Shown here one piece after another: positions 36,339 to 45,310 of a stretch of DNA of 64,000 nt (the stretch's first letter is position 1; the number at the start of each line of letters is the position of its first letter). Both the position numbers and the translations under genes were made by a program. Location: contig NZ_JACIJH010000014.1 in the NCBI RefSeq assembly GCF_014199295.1, positions 1-64,000 on the forward strand, written 5' to 3'. The DNA is from Sphingopyxis panaciterrulae. GTDB taxonomy: Bacteria; Pseudomonadota; Alphaproteobacteria; Sphingomonadales; Sphingomonadaceae. Under the pieces are notes generated by a model that was not told where the DNA came from, ran no database searches, and saw only the letters and a list, made by a program, of their open reading frames with translations.

Positions 36339-39164
36339 TTACATTTCGAAGCGGACGCCGACCCGGAAGGTCCGGCCGAGCAGGTCGTAGAGCGACTGGT
36401 TGGTCGCCGGCGTCGCATAGGCGCTGCCCGCAGGCCCCGGCGCGACGACCGGCGGATTCTTGTCGAGCAGATTGTTGGCGGCGAGATAGAATTGCATCTC
36501 CCTGCCCCCGGCCTCGATATTGAAGGTCAGGGAGGCGTCCAGATAGAAGGCCCCGGCGATGCGATTGTCGTTGATCGTCCGGTTCGTCACGGTCGAGACC
36601 GGGCAGGATGCCGTGCATTCGATGAAGCTGGTGTCGTAAACCCCGCTGCTCACCCCGCGTCCGGTCAGATTGAAGGTGAAGTCGTCGTTCGAATAGGTCC
36701 CCTGGACGCGATAGAGCCATTTCGGCGTCCCGCCGGGGGCGTTCTGGCCCACCGTGTCGGTCGGCACCTCGATGCCATTGTCGAAATAATTCTTGATGTA
36801 GCGCGTCGCCATCGCGCGCAGCGTCAGGTTGCCCGAGGCGACCGGCACGCGATAGCTGCTTTCGAAATCGATCCCCTTCGCGCGCTGGACGGCGAAGTTG
36901 AACGGGCTTTCGAAGACCTGCAGATTATTGCCGAAATCATTGGGTCCGCGGACGACCGCGCTGCAGAATTCCTGGACGCCCTCGGCGCAGCGATCGACGA
37001 TCGTCTGGGCGTCGACCGAACCGATCGCGCCCTTGATCTTGATGTCGTAATAGTCGACCGACAATGCAAAGCCGCGTAGGAATTGCGGTTGCAGCACTAC
37101 ACCGACACCCCATTGATCGGCTGTTTCGGGCTTGAGGGCCGGGTTGCCGCGGGTCGTACCCGCGAACTGCACCGAGGCATTATTCTGCGTCGGGTCGATC
37201 AGCACATTGATGCGCGTCGAGCCGGCGGTGAACAATTCGCCAAGATTGGGTGCGCGGATATCGCGCGAGCGCGTCGCGCGGATGCGGATGTCGGGAATGG
37301 GTTCGAAGGTCAGCCCAGCCTTCCACGTCGTGACATAGCCCGACGTCGAATAGTCGGTCCCGCGCACCGCGCCGTTGAGGTCCAGCCCTTCGATCACCGG
37401 CACCAGCAGTTCGAGATAGGCTTCGGTCACATGATAGGAACCGAAGCTGGGCAGGAAATTGCCGACGAACCAGCCCGACTGATATTCGGGCAGCACCTCG
37501 CCCGACACCTTCTCGCGCCGGTGCTCGCCGCCGATCGCGACCGAGACCGGGCCCGCCGGCAGATCGAAGGGGTCGAAGGACAGGTTGGCGGCAAAGACAT
37601 CCTGCTGGAATTTCTGGTTGCGGAAGGGATTGCCGAGCACCCAATCACGCGCCTCCTGGCTCGCTGTGCCGATGCCGAGACGATTGAACGGGATGCAGCC
37701 ATTGTCGGTATCGGTCAGCGACGAGCGGCAGACGATCGTCCCCTCGGGCACGCCGAGCGCGTTGCCGGCGGGCGCGAACACCGCATCCTGCGCGAGCGCG
37801 AGGCGGGCGTTGTTCGAGATGTCGCGCGCCATCTCGCGCGTGCGGCTGATGCCCTTTTGATAATAGGCGTCCCAGCGCGCTTCGGACCCGAACAGGTCGA
37901 AGCTGCCGTTCGCGCCGACGACGTAGCGCTGCAACTCGCGCCGCGTGTCGTTCTTGCGCACCGGCAGATTGGCGTTGGTCGTGCCGAGCTTGAATTCGGC
38001 GATGCCAAGGTCGTCGAGCCGGGTACGCACCTCTTCGGGGATGAAGGCGTTGTCCGACCGGATCGTAACATTGCCCTGGTTGAGCTGAATGCCGAGGTGG
38101 CCGATATTCTTCGACTTGGCATAGGAGGCCTGGACGAAGAGATTGAGCCAGTCGGCGACCTCGTAGCTGAGGCGACCGAACAGGCTCTTCCTGTTCTCCG
38201 ACGGGTCGAGCGACTGATAGCTGTTGACCTGCGTCGATTGCCAGTCGCCGCCGATCATCCACGGGTTGCGCACCGTGCCATAGTCGAATTGGCCGACCGC
38301 CCCGCCGAGACCGAAGGTCGTGCCGCGCAGTTCGGTATCGGTGATGATGCCACCCGGCGTCGCAAGGCTGAGGCCCGCACCGCGGACGACAAGGCGCTCA
38401 GGCTCACCATTGCCTGCGACATAAGCGGGGTTGTTGATCATGTACCAACCCTGCTGGTTCCAGTCGCGCGGCACCCGGTGCAGTCCCTGCTTCACCGCGA
38501 TTTCGCCGTTGAGCAGGATATGGCCGCGGCCGGCGGCGAAGGCCTTGCCCGCCGTCAGCGTCGCGCGGTAGCTGGGGGCGTCGCCATAGGCGGTGAGCCC
38601 ATATTCGGCCGATGCCTTGAGCCCGGTATATTCCTTGTCGAGGATGAAGTTGACCACGCCCGACACCGCGTCGGAGCCATAGGCAGCCGAGGCGCCGCCA
38701 GTAACGATCTCGACACTCTTGATCAGTCCCTGCGGGAAGGTGTTGACGTCGACGAGCCCGCCGAGCGTCGAGCCGACCGAGCGCTGGCCGTCGAGAAGCA
38801 CCAGCGTCCGCGCCGTCCCGAGCGCGCGAAGGTTGAGTGCATTGACCCCGGCGGTACCGGCGCTGATGTTGAGGTTCGAGCTGGCCGGCGTCACGCTGCC
38901 GACGAGCGAGGGGATGTCGTTGACATAGTCGGCGATGTTGGCAGGCGCGCTCGCCTCGATATCCTCGGCACCGAGGACGGTCAGCGGCGTCGGCGCCTGA
39001 TAGCCGTCGCGCTGGATGCGCGTGCCGGTAACGGTGATTTCGGCATCGGGCGGCGCGACGGTCCCGGCGGGCGCCGGGGAGGCGTCCTGCGCCTGTGCGG
39101 GCAGGTTCCACAGCAGTGCGACGGTGAGCGCGGTGGCCGATACGATCGACGTGGATCTGGACAT
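36339..39164 (-). CDS. TonB-dependent receptor of the D-amino-acid block
   Basis: The 941-residue protein has a signal peptide (TALTVALLWNLPAQAQ), a plug beginning EITVTGTRIQRDGYQAPTPLTVLG, and a large barrel ending ...LYDLLGRTFRVGVRFEM. There is no STN domain, so it should be a transporter without sigma-factor signalling. The start at 39164 puts the ATG right at the signal peptide. It lies between the two deacylase genes and probably imports their N-acyl-D-amino-acid or peptide substrates. Confidence 0.88.
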   Translation of the reverse strand: MSRSTSIVSATALTVALLWNLPAQAQDASPAPAGTVAPPDAEITVTGTRIQRDGYQAPTPLTVLGAEDIEASAPANIADYVNDIPSLVGSVTPASSNLNISAGTAGVNALNLRALGTARTLVLLDGQRSVGSTLGGLVDVNTFPQGLIKSVEIVTGGASAAYGSDAVSGVVNFILDKEYTGLKASAEYGLTAYGDAPSYRATLTAGKAFAAGRGHILLNGEIAVKQGLHRVPRDWNQQGWYMINNPAYVAGNGEPERLVVRGAGLSLATPGGIITDTELRGTTFGLGGAVGQFDYGTVRNPWMIGGDWQSTQVNSYQSLDPSENRKSLFGRLSYEVADWLNLFVQASYAKSKNIGHLGIQLNQGNVTIRSDNAFIPEEVRTRLDDLGIAEFKLGTTNANLPVRKNDTRRELQRYVVGANGSFDLFGSEARWDAYYQKGISRTREMARDISNNARLALAQDAVFAPAGNALGVPEGTIVCRSSLTDTDNGCIPFNRLGIGTASQEARDWVLGNPFRNQKFQQDVFAANLSFDPFDLPAGPVSVAIGGEHRREKVSGEVLPEYQSGWFVGNFLPSFGSYHVTEAYLELLVPVIEGLDLNGAVRGTDYSTSGYVTTWKAGLTFEPIPDIRIRATRSRDIRAPNLGELFTAGSTRINVLIDPTQNNASVQFAGTTRGNPALKPETADQWGVGVVLQPQFLRGFALSVDYYDIKIKGAIGSVDAQTIVDRCAEGVQEFCSAVVRGPNDFGNNLQVFESPFNFAVQRAKGIDFESSYRVPVASGNLTLRAMATRYIKNYFDNGIEVPTDTVGQNAPGGTPKWLYRVQGTYSNDDFTFNLTGRGVSSGVYDTSFIECTASCPVSTVTNRTINDNRIAGAFYLDASLTFNIEAGGREMQFYLAANNLLDKNPPVVAPGPAGSAYATPATNQSLYDLLGRTFRVGVRFEM

Positions 39165-39245
39165 GTATTTTCCCCTTTTTTCTATCTCTGTGCGTGGAGG
39201 GCGCCTCCCGGAACCGCCGGAGCCCCACCGACGGATCATCCCCTC

Positions 39246-40886
39246 TTATGACGATGGACAGGTGCCCGGTGCCGGGCGATGCGGCAACGGGCGACCGCTC
39301 GCGATTCCGGTGGGTTCGCCATTCTCGATCGCCAACTGGCCGTTGACGACGACGAAGCGCATGCCGGTCGAGAACAGTGTCGGATGGGTGAAATCGGCGC
39401 GTGGCGCGAAGGTCGCCGGGTCGAAGGCGACGATGTCGGCGAAGGCACCGGCCTTCAGCGTTCCGCGCCCGTCGAGTCCGAACAATTGCGCGGTCACCGA
39501 CGTGCTGCGGTCGATGAAATCCTGCAGGTTTATGACCTGCTTGTCCTTGACATAGGTCGCATATTTGCGCGCGAAGGACGCATAATAGCGTGGGTGTCCA
39601 CGCGACGCGTCCGAACTCGTCACCACCCAGGGCTGTTTCATGAAGGCGGCGATGTCGGGCTCGGTCTGATTGAACGATGCAACCCCCGTCTCGCGCTGGG
39701 TCAGGATGGCGATCGCCGCGTCGACGGGATCGACCTTGCGCTCCTTGGCCACCTCTTCGAGCGTCTTGCCCTCGACGTCGGGCGCGCCCGAGGTGATAAG
39801 CAGCGACGCCGGGCCGCCGCGGCGGCGGAGATTGTCGGCAATCTCCGGCCGCATCTTCGCCATCGTCGCCGCGTCGGCGAAGCGCTTCAGCATTTCCGGA
39901 CGGCCGCCATCCTGCGCCCAGCGCGGCAGCAGCGCCGCGGACAGGCCAGTCCCCGACGCCGACCAGGGATATTGATCGGCGTGAACCACCTGCCCGGCCT
40001 TTTGCGCCGCCTCAATCTCGGCGATGATCTGCGGCGCCTCGCCGTGCACGTCGACGCCGAGCGCTTTGATATGCGCGATATGCACCGGAATCTTCGCATC
40101 GCGGCCAACCGCCAGCGCTTCGTCAATCGCGCCCTTCAAGCCGATGGTATAGCTCGATTCGTCGCGGATATGGCTGTCGTAGACGCCGCCCTTCACCGCC
40201 GCCGCCCGGGCGAGCGCGACCACCTCGTCGCGTTTGGCGAAGCTTTGCGGCGCATAGAAGAGACCGGTCGAGAAGCCGAGCGCGCCGTCGCACATCGCCT
40301 GGTCGACGAGGCCGACCATCTTGTCCAGTTCGGCCGGCGTCGGCGCGCGGTCGTCGGGACCGATCACCTTCATCCGCACCGTGCCGAGGCCGACATAGGT
40401 CGCGAAATTGATGCCGTAATCGCGCGACGACTGGCCGAACCCTTCGAGTTCGCCCTTGCCCGCCTCCAGCTTCGTCAGGCCGAAGATATGCGCGACATCG
40501 GGGTCGCCGCCCCCGTCGACGCCGATGAAGGCGGTGGTGACGCCCTGCGTCAGGAAGGGCAGAACCAGCCGCGAGGCTGGATCGGTCGACGTCAGCGCAT
40601 CGTTTACATGGGTGTGCGGATCGATGAAGCCGGGCGCGACGATCAGTCCCGTGGCGTCGATGATCCTGGCCGCGCCGCCTGGGGCCTTCGGGCCGACATA
40701 GGTGATGCGATCGCCGCGAATCGCGACGTCGCCGGTGAAGGGCGCCGCGCCGCCCGGATAGACGGTGCCGCCGCGAAGGATGAGATCGGCCTGGGCGGCC
40801 TGCTGCGCGGTGCCGGGGGATGCCGGAATCGCCGCCGCGGACAGAAGCGCAAGCGTTGCGGCGGCATATCGGATGGAATATTTCAT
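39246..40886 (-). CDS. Exported N-acyl-D-amino-acid deacylase-like amidohydrolase (second)
   Basis: About 546 residues with a signal peptide (YAAATLALLSAAAIPASPGTAQQ). The D-aminoacylase pattern is strong: APGFIDPHTHVNDAL, GALGFSTGLFYAPQSFAKRDEVV, YDSHIRDESSYTIGLKGAIDEAL, VHIAHIKALG, ADQYPWSASGTGL and VTSSDAS. A second, distinct deacylase in one operon suggests differing acyl or side-chain preference. An in-frame ATG three codons upstream (40895) is also possible. The gap to the DgcA-like gene is 36 nt. Confidence 0.87.
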   Translation of the reverse strand: MKYSIRYAAATLALLSAAAIPASPGTAQQAAQADLILRGGTVYPGGAAPFTGDVAIRGDRITYVGPKAPGGAARIIDATGLIVAPGFIDPHTHVNDALTSTDPASRLVLPFLTQGVTTAFIGVDGGGDPDVAHIFGLTKLEAGKGELEGFGQSSRDYGINFATYVGLGTVRMKVIGPDDRAPTPAELDKMVGLVDQAMCDGALGFSTGLFYAPQSFAKRDEVVALARAAAVKGGVYDSHIRDESSYTIGLKGAIDEALAVGRDAKIPVHIAHIKALGVDVHGEAPQIIAEIEAAQKAGQVVHADQYPWSASGTGLSAALLPRWAQDGGRPEMLKRFADAATMAKMRPEIADNLRRRGGPASLLITSGAPDVEGKTLEEVAKERKVDPVDAAIAILTQRETGVASFNQTEPDIAAFMKQPWVVTSSDASRGHPRYYASFARKYATYVKDKQVINLQDFIDRSTSVTAQLFGLDGRGTLKAGAFADIVAFDPATFAPRADFTHPTLFSTGMRFVVVNGQLAIENGEPTGIASGRPLPHRPAPGTCPSS

Positions 40887-40922
40887 TGGCGACACCCCTA
40901 TTTATTTTGCGATCGGAACGAC

Positions 40923-41912
40923 CTAGCTCGTTCCCCAAAAGCCCGGCGCCGGTGGCGTCAAGACACCCCCCGCGCCGTTCACCCCGCCGGGCCGGTCGGC
41001 GGAAAGCCAGAGCGGCCCGTCGAGATCGACGAACGCCGAGCGCGCCGCAATCACCAGCGCCGGCGCAATCGACAGCGACGAGGAAATCATGCTGCCGGTC
41101 ATCACGCCGAGCCCCGCGGCTGCGGCCGCATCGGCGAGCGCCAGGGCGCCCGTCAACCCGCCGGTCTTGTCGAGCTTGATATTGATGACCTGATATTTGC
41201 CCGCGAGCGCATCGACATCGCCCGCGACATGCGCCGATTCGTCGGCGGCGATCGGGACGAGCGGCGCGAGACCTTCGAGCGCATCGTCGTCGTTCGCTGG
41301 AAGGGGCTGTTCGAGGAGGTCGATCCGCAGTTCGGCGAGCAGCGGCTGCAGGCGCTCGACCTCGGCGATAGTCCAGCTTTCATTGGGGTCGACGATCACG
41401 CGCGGCCTGGGCGCCGCCGCGCGCACGGCGCGAATCTGGGCTTCGGGGTCTGAGCGGTCGACCTTGATCTTGACCAGCGGCGCGTCGGCGAGCGCCGCGG
41501 CGGCTTCGGCCATGGCGCCGGGCCGGTCGAGGCTGACGGTAATCGCGGTCGGCGTCGGCGCGATTGCCGGCCGGCCAAGCCGTTCGGTCACGCTGCGTCC
41601 AGACAATTTGGCCTGAAGGTCCCAGAGCGCGCAGTCGACCGCGTTGCGCGCCGCCCCCGCCGCCATCGCGCCCTGCAACTCCTCTCGGGTCGCGCCGCCT
41701 TCGATCGCGCCGCGCGCCGCCTCGATCGCAGCCAGCGCGCCCTCGACCGACTCGCCGTAGTGCGGATAGGGCACCCCCTCCCCGCGTCCGGTCGCACCGT
41801 CGGCCGAAATCTCTACCGTCACCACGTCGGCGACGGTCTTGACTCCGCGCGAGATGCGGAACGGGGTCCTCAGAGGGAAGGCATCGCGGCGCGCGACGAG
41901 GGTTCGAAGCAT
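40923..41912 (-). CDS. dgcA: Enolase-superfamily epimerase, DgcA-like
   Basis: The 329-residue protein belongs to the mandelate racemase/dipeptide epimerase group. It shows the acid-base Lys pair in VKIKVD (148-150), metal ligands VDPNESW (Asp175), LEQPLP (Glu201) and ADESAHV (Asp224), and the opposite Lys in IKLDKTGG. The group epimerises L-Ala-D/L-Glu, and in the DgcN-DgcA pathway the same fold racemises N-acetyl-D-glutamate. Its start overlaps the DgcN-like gene by 43 nt, supporting joint function. The exact substrate remains inference. Confidence 0.82.
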   Translation of the reverse strand: MLRTLVARRDAFPLRTPFRISRGVKTVADVVTVEISADGATGRGEGVPYPHYGESVEGALAAIEAARGAIEGGATREELQGAMAAGAARNAVDCALWDLQAKLSGRSVTERLGRPAIAPTPTAITVSLDRPGAMAEAAAALADAPLVKIKVDRSDPEAQIRAVRAAAPRPRVIVDPNESWTIAEVERLQPLLAELRIDLLEQPLPANDDDALEGLAPLVPIAADESAHVAGDVDALAGKYQVINIKLDKTGGLTGALALADAAAAAGLGVMTGSMISSSLSIAPALVIAARSAFVDLDGPLWLSADRPGGVNGAGGVLTPPAPGFWGTS

Positions 41913-42910
41913 TGGTTGATCCAGTCGATAATGGGGTCCACTCCCATCGAAAAGGGGTCGACGCACGGCAGGCCGAGCGCATCGGACGTTTCGCCGCACA
42001 TACGATGCGCCTCGGCGGACGAAAGCTTGGAGGTGTTGAGCGCGATCCCGACGGCGCGAACACCGGGGTTGGTCAGGCGTGCGACGCGCAGATTGGCCTC
42101 GAGCGTCTCTTCGAGGCCCGGCATCGCATAATGCGGAAGGCCGCGCATATGCGGCCGCACCGGATCGTGGCACAGCAGGATCGCATCGGGCTGCGCGCCA
42201 TGGAGCAGACCGGTCGAGACTCCCGCAAAGGACGGATGGAAGAGTGAGCCCTGCCCTTCGATCAGGTCCCAGCCGTCCGCGTCGCGCGCCGGCGACAATT
42301 GCTCGATCGCGCCCGAGATGAAGTCGGCGATCACCGCGTCGAGCGGCACCCCGCCGCCCGCGATCAGGATGCCGGTCTGGCCGGTGGCGCGGAAATCGGC
42401 TTTCATACCACGCGCGCGCATGCCCTTTTCAAGGCAGAGCGTCGCATACATCTTGCCGACCGAGCAATCGGTTCCGACGGTCAGCAGGCGCCGCCCGGCG
42501 CGGGGCTTGCCGTTGCCGACGGAAATGTCGGGCCGCGGATCGCGCACGTCATGAAGCTGCCGTCCGTGGCGCGCTGCCGCCTCGACCAGCGCCGGTTCGT
42601 CGCGCAGGCGGTGATGCAGCCCAGAGGCGACGTCGAGCCCCGCCTCGATTGCCGTCTGCGCATCGGCGACCAGTTCGGCCCCGAGCTTGCCGCCGGCGTT
42701 GGCGATGCCGAGGACGAGCGTCCGGGCACCCGCAGCAACGGCCTCGGCGAAGCCCATGCGCGGCAAGCCGAGGGTCAGCTCGCAGCCGTCGTGCCGAAAC
42801 TCGCCGACGCACTCGTCGGGCCTAAAGACGGCGAGACCACGCGACGTCTTGATTCCGACCTCGTCGTTCACATTGCCGAGGTAAAGCAGATAGGGAGCGG
42901 CGATCATCAA
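41870..42910 (-). CDS. dgcN: DUF1611/DgcN-like protein
   Basis: The 346-residue protein matches the DUF1611 layout: an N-terminal domain (YLLYLGNVNDEVGIKTSRGLAVFRPDECVGEFR) and a P-loop-like C-terminal domain (LLTVGTDCSVGKMYATLCLEKGMRARGMKADFRATGQTGILIAGGGVPLDAV...DLIEGQGSLFHPSFAGVS). DgcN proteins are reported to N-acetylate D-glutamate before DgcA converts it to the L-form. It is the first gene of the operon reaching to 34752. An ATG one codon later (42907) is equally possible. Confidence 0.82.
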   Translation of the reverse strand: MMIAAPYLLYLGNVNDEVGIKTSRGLAVFRPDECVGEFRHDGCELTLGLPRMGFAEAVAAGARTLVLGIANAGGKLGAELVADAQTAIEAGLDVASGLHHRLRDEPALVEAAARHGRQLHDVRDPRPDISVGNGKPRAGRRLLTVGTDCSVGKMYATLCLEKGMRARGMKADFRATGQTGILIAGGGVPLDAVIADFISGAIEQLSPARDADGWDLIEGQGSLFHPSFAGVSTGLLHGAQPDAILLCHDPVRPHMRGLPHYAMPGLEETLEANLRVARLTNPGVRAVGIALNTSKLSSAEAHRMCGETSDALGLPCVDPFSMGVDPIIDWINQCFEPSSRAAMPSL

Positions 42911-42986
42911 CAGCCTCTTCGGGTTTGGATACGGCCATCATGGCCGAAGGGCGGCGCCCGCGCGTCTTCGAAGACGACACCTTCCT

Positions 42987-43001
42987 ATAACCCCAGGCTA
43001 T
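42987..43001. promoter_or_regulatory. LysR-type box upstream of the dgcN-led operon
   Basis: ATAACCCCAGGCTAT, 77 nt upstream of the dgcN-like start, fits T-N11-A. It matches the box before the symporter, with conserved flanks (CC before, AT after). A perfect palindrome, GTCTTCGAAGAC (42964-42975), lies between it and the gene and could be a second regulatory element. Confidence 0.55.
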
Positions 43002-43032
43002 ATATCCGGCTCCGTGGCCGGAACCTCTGCTT

Positions 43033-44319
43033 TCAGACTTCGACCCGCGCCAGTTTGGGCGACAGCATATGCACCGCGAGCAGCGCGACAAAATAGGCGC
43101 TGGCGCAAATAGCAAATAATATCTGATAGTTATTGCTCGTCTTTTCGAGGATGTAGCCGGTAAACAGTGCCATGCTCATGCCGCCGACCGCGCCCAGCAT
43201 CCCGCCGATGCCGACGACCGATCCGACCGCGCCGCGCGGAAAGATGTCCGACGGCAGCGTATAGAGATTGGCCGAAAAGGCCTGATGCGCCGCGGTCGCG
43301 AGGCCGATAATCAGCACCGCGGTCCAGACATTGTCGATATCCTGCGCGAAATAGACCGGCACGACGCAGCAGGCGCAAAGGAACATCGTGACCTTGCGCG
43401 CGAAATTGGGCGTGTGGCCGGCCTTGATGAGTCGCGACGACAGCCAGCCGCCGGCGATGCTGCCGAGGTCGGATATCAGATAGATGGCGGCGAGCGGCAG
43501 GCCGAAGCTCTTGAGGTCCATGTCGTAGCGCTCGAACAAATAGCCGGGCAGCCAGAAGAGGAAGAACCACCAGATCGGGTCGATGAAGAATTTGCCGAGC
43601 GCGTAGGACCAGGTCTCCTTGACCCCGAGCAGGCGGCGCCAGCCGATCGGCGTCACCGGATCGGCGGGATCCTGCTGAATCCACGCCTTCTCGTCCGCTG
43701 ACAGCTTCGGGTGCTCATCGGGATGGCGATAGAGCGCCCACCAGGCGATTAGCCAGACTATACCCAGCAACCCCGTGATATAGAAGGCGACGCGCCAGTC
43801 GAACATCAGCACCAGGAAGGGCACGAGCAGCGGCGTCACAATCGCACCGACATTGGCGCCGGCGTTGAACAGGCCGATCGCGAAGGCGCGTTCCTTTTGC
43901 GGGAACCAGTCGGTCACCGCGCGGATGCCCGCCGGGAAATTGCCCGATTCCCCGATACCGAGGCCGAAGCGCGCGAGCGCGAACTGGGTAACGCCATTCG
44001 CCAGCCCGTGCGCCATGTGGCTGACCGTCCAGATGACGATCGCAACCGCATAGCCGAGCCGCGCGCCGATCAGATCGACGATGCGGCCGAAACCGATATA
44101 GCCGATGGCATAGGCGACCTGGAACCAGAAGACGATCGTCGCGAAATCGCCCTCGGTCCAGCCCATCTCCTGCTGCAGCGTCGGCTTGAGGACGCCGATC
44201 ATCTGGCGGTCGACATAGTTGATCGCGGTGGCGAGGAAGAGCAGGCCGACGATCAGCCAGCGATAGCGTCCGACATTGGGCGCCGGCGGCGCCCCTCCCG
44301 ACTCGATTGCCTGCGCCAA
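43033..44319 (-). CDS. MFS transporter, hexuronate/sugar-acid (ACS) type
   Basis: The 428-residue protein has twelve predicted membrane helices and ACS-family signatures: NYVDRQMIGVLKPTLQQEMGW, RFGLGIGESGNFPAGIRAVTDWFPQKERAFAIGLFNAGANVGA and DLGSIAGGWLSSRLIKAGHTP. ExuT-like members carry galacturonate, glucarate or other sugar acids with protons. It is 24 nt downstream of a hydratase-family gene and shares its LacI-type operator, so it probably imports uronate released from pectin. Confidence 0.87.
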   Translation of the reverse strand: MAQAIESGGAPPAPNVGRYRWLIVGLLFLATAINYVDRQMIGVLKPTLQQEMGWTEGDFATIVFWFQVAYAIGYIGFGRIVDLIGARLGYAVAIVIWTVSHMAHGLANGVTQFALARFGLGIGESGNFPAGIRAVTDWFPQKERAFAIGLFNAGANVGAIVTPLLVPFLVLMFDWRVAFYITGLLGIVWLIAWWALYRHPDEHPKLSADEKAWIQQDPADPVTPIGWRRLLGVKETWSYALGKFFIDPIWWFFLFWLPGYLFERYDMDLKSFGLPLAAIYLISDLGSIAGGWLSSRLIKAGHTPNFARKVTMFLCACCVVPVYFAQDIDNVWTAVLIIGLATAAHQAFSANLYTLPSDIFPRGAVGSVVGIGGMLGAVGGMSMALFTGYILEKTSNNYQILFAICASAYFVALLAVHMLSPKLARVEV

Positions 44320-44343
44320 TGTCCCTCTCCCTTTGTTATGTCG

Positions 44344-45141
44344 TCAAAGATGCGCCACCGTGCAGGCGACCGAAATCGTGCCGCCGAAGCGCGCGTCGGC
44401 GCGCTGCCCCGCCGCAATTTCGTGAACGCCGGTGATCGCGCCGGCCGACAGCCAGGTTCCCGGCGGGATCGCGATGCCGCGCTCCCGCAGCGTGCGGATC
44501 AGGAAGAGCGCCGAGCCGAACGGGCCATCGAGCATCGTCGCCATGGTCGCTGCGCCGACGCATACGCCGTCGATCAGGAATTCGACCGGCATGCCGATCA
44601 GGTCGATGGTGCGCCAGTCAGTGATCGGCGGGCCGAGCACGAGCCCCTTGTTGTTGCCATAGTCGGACGCGGTCACCGCGGGACCGTGCGCGTTGATCCC
44701 TGCGAAGGGCGAACTCGCGATCTCGATACCCGTGCGGATTTCGGTGATACAGGTCCTGACGCTGTCGATGTCGTAATCCTGTTCCGCGACCTCGCCGAAA
44801 CAAAGCAGCACCTCGGCCTCGGCGGCGACGAAACCGCCAGCGTAGACGCCCATCGCGGGAACATGGCCGTCGCCAGCATCAATAATCTCGTCGGCGAAGA
44901 TCGGGCCGGTCAAGCGGTTGCCGCCGTACCGATCGACGAGGTCGGGCGCGATCCGGCCCACCTTCCAGCCACCGATCGGCCGCCCGTCGAGCGCAATCGC
45001 CGCGTCCTGGATCGCATAGGCGTCGGCCATCGTCCGCGGCACAACACCGGGATAGACGGTAAGCGGTGTCTTTTCCGCGCGCGCCGCAACGAAAGCGCGG
45101 GCCACATTTTTCTGTTCGTCGGTCGCCCGCATCGTCGTCAT
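44344..45141 (-). CDS. 2-keto-4-pentenoate hydratase-like protein (FAH/MhpD superfamily)
   Basis: The 265-residue protein has the hydratase family layout: GWKVGRIAPDLVDRYGG, GPIFADEI, FVAAEAEVLLCFGE (acidic metal ligands) and VTASDYGNNKGLVLGP. Family members hydrate or cleave 2-keto acids with Mg2+. Its job next to an ExuT-like transporter is not obvious; a side branch of uronate or sugar-acid breakdown is possible. It is divergent from the LacI gene across a perfect operator. The start is the ATG at 45141; an in-frame ATG at 45132 is an alternative. Confidence 0.78.
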   Translation of the reverse strand: MTTMRATDEQKNVARAFVAARAEKTPLTVYPGVVPRTMADAYAIQDAAIALDGRPIGGWKVGRIAPDLVDRYGGNRLTGPIFADEIIDAGDGHVPAMGVYAGGFVAAEAEVLLCFGEVAEQDYDIDSVRTCITEIRTGIEIASSPFAGINAHGPAVTASDYGNNKGLVLGPPITDWRTIDLIGMPVEFLIDGVCVGAATMATMLDGPFGSALFLIRTLRERGIAIPPGTWLSAGAITGVHEIAAGQRADARFGGTISVACTVAHL

Positions 45142-45167
45142 TTCCCTCTCGTGCCGGATGCTGTAAA

Positions 45168-45181
45168 AGACACCGGTGTCA
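45168..45181. promoter_or_regulatory. LacI-type operator between the hydratase and regulator genes
   Basis: AGACACCGGTGTCA contains a perfect 12-bp palindrome GACACCGGTGTC centred on CG, as expected for LacI-family repressors. It overlaps a TTGACA on the minus strand, so binding would block the hydratase-MFS promoter, and it lies 130 nt before the regulator gene, allowing autoregulation. Confidence 0.7.
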
Positions 45182-45310
45182 AAAGCAAGCACTCCATCGC
45201 CGATGCGGTTGATTTTGCCCCTGCGAACGCCCATCAATGGCCCAAGGGCGGAAAACGCGCGGCGGCGACGCCCGGCGCGGGCGATCCCCCGGCAAAGGAA
45301 AGCAGACCCT

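Noticed and set aside
37083-41453. Long open frames on the plus strand opposite the receptor and deacylase genes (up to about 720 codons)
   Set aside because: They are antisense to clearly recognisable genes, have charged, low-complexity translations with no motif, and are expected from the high GC of the third codon position.
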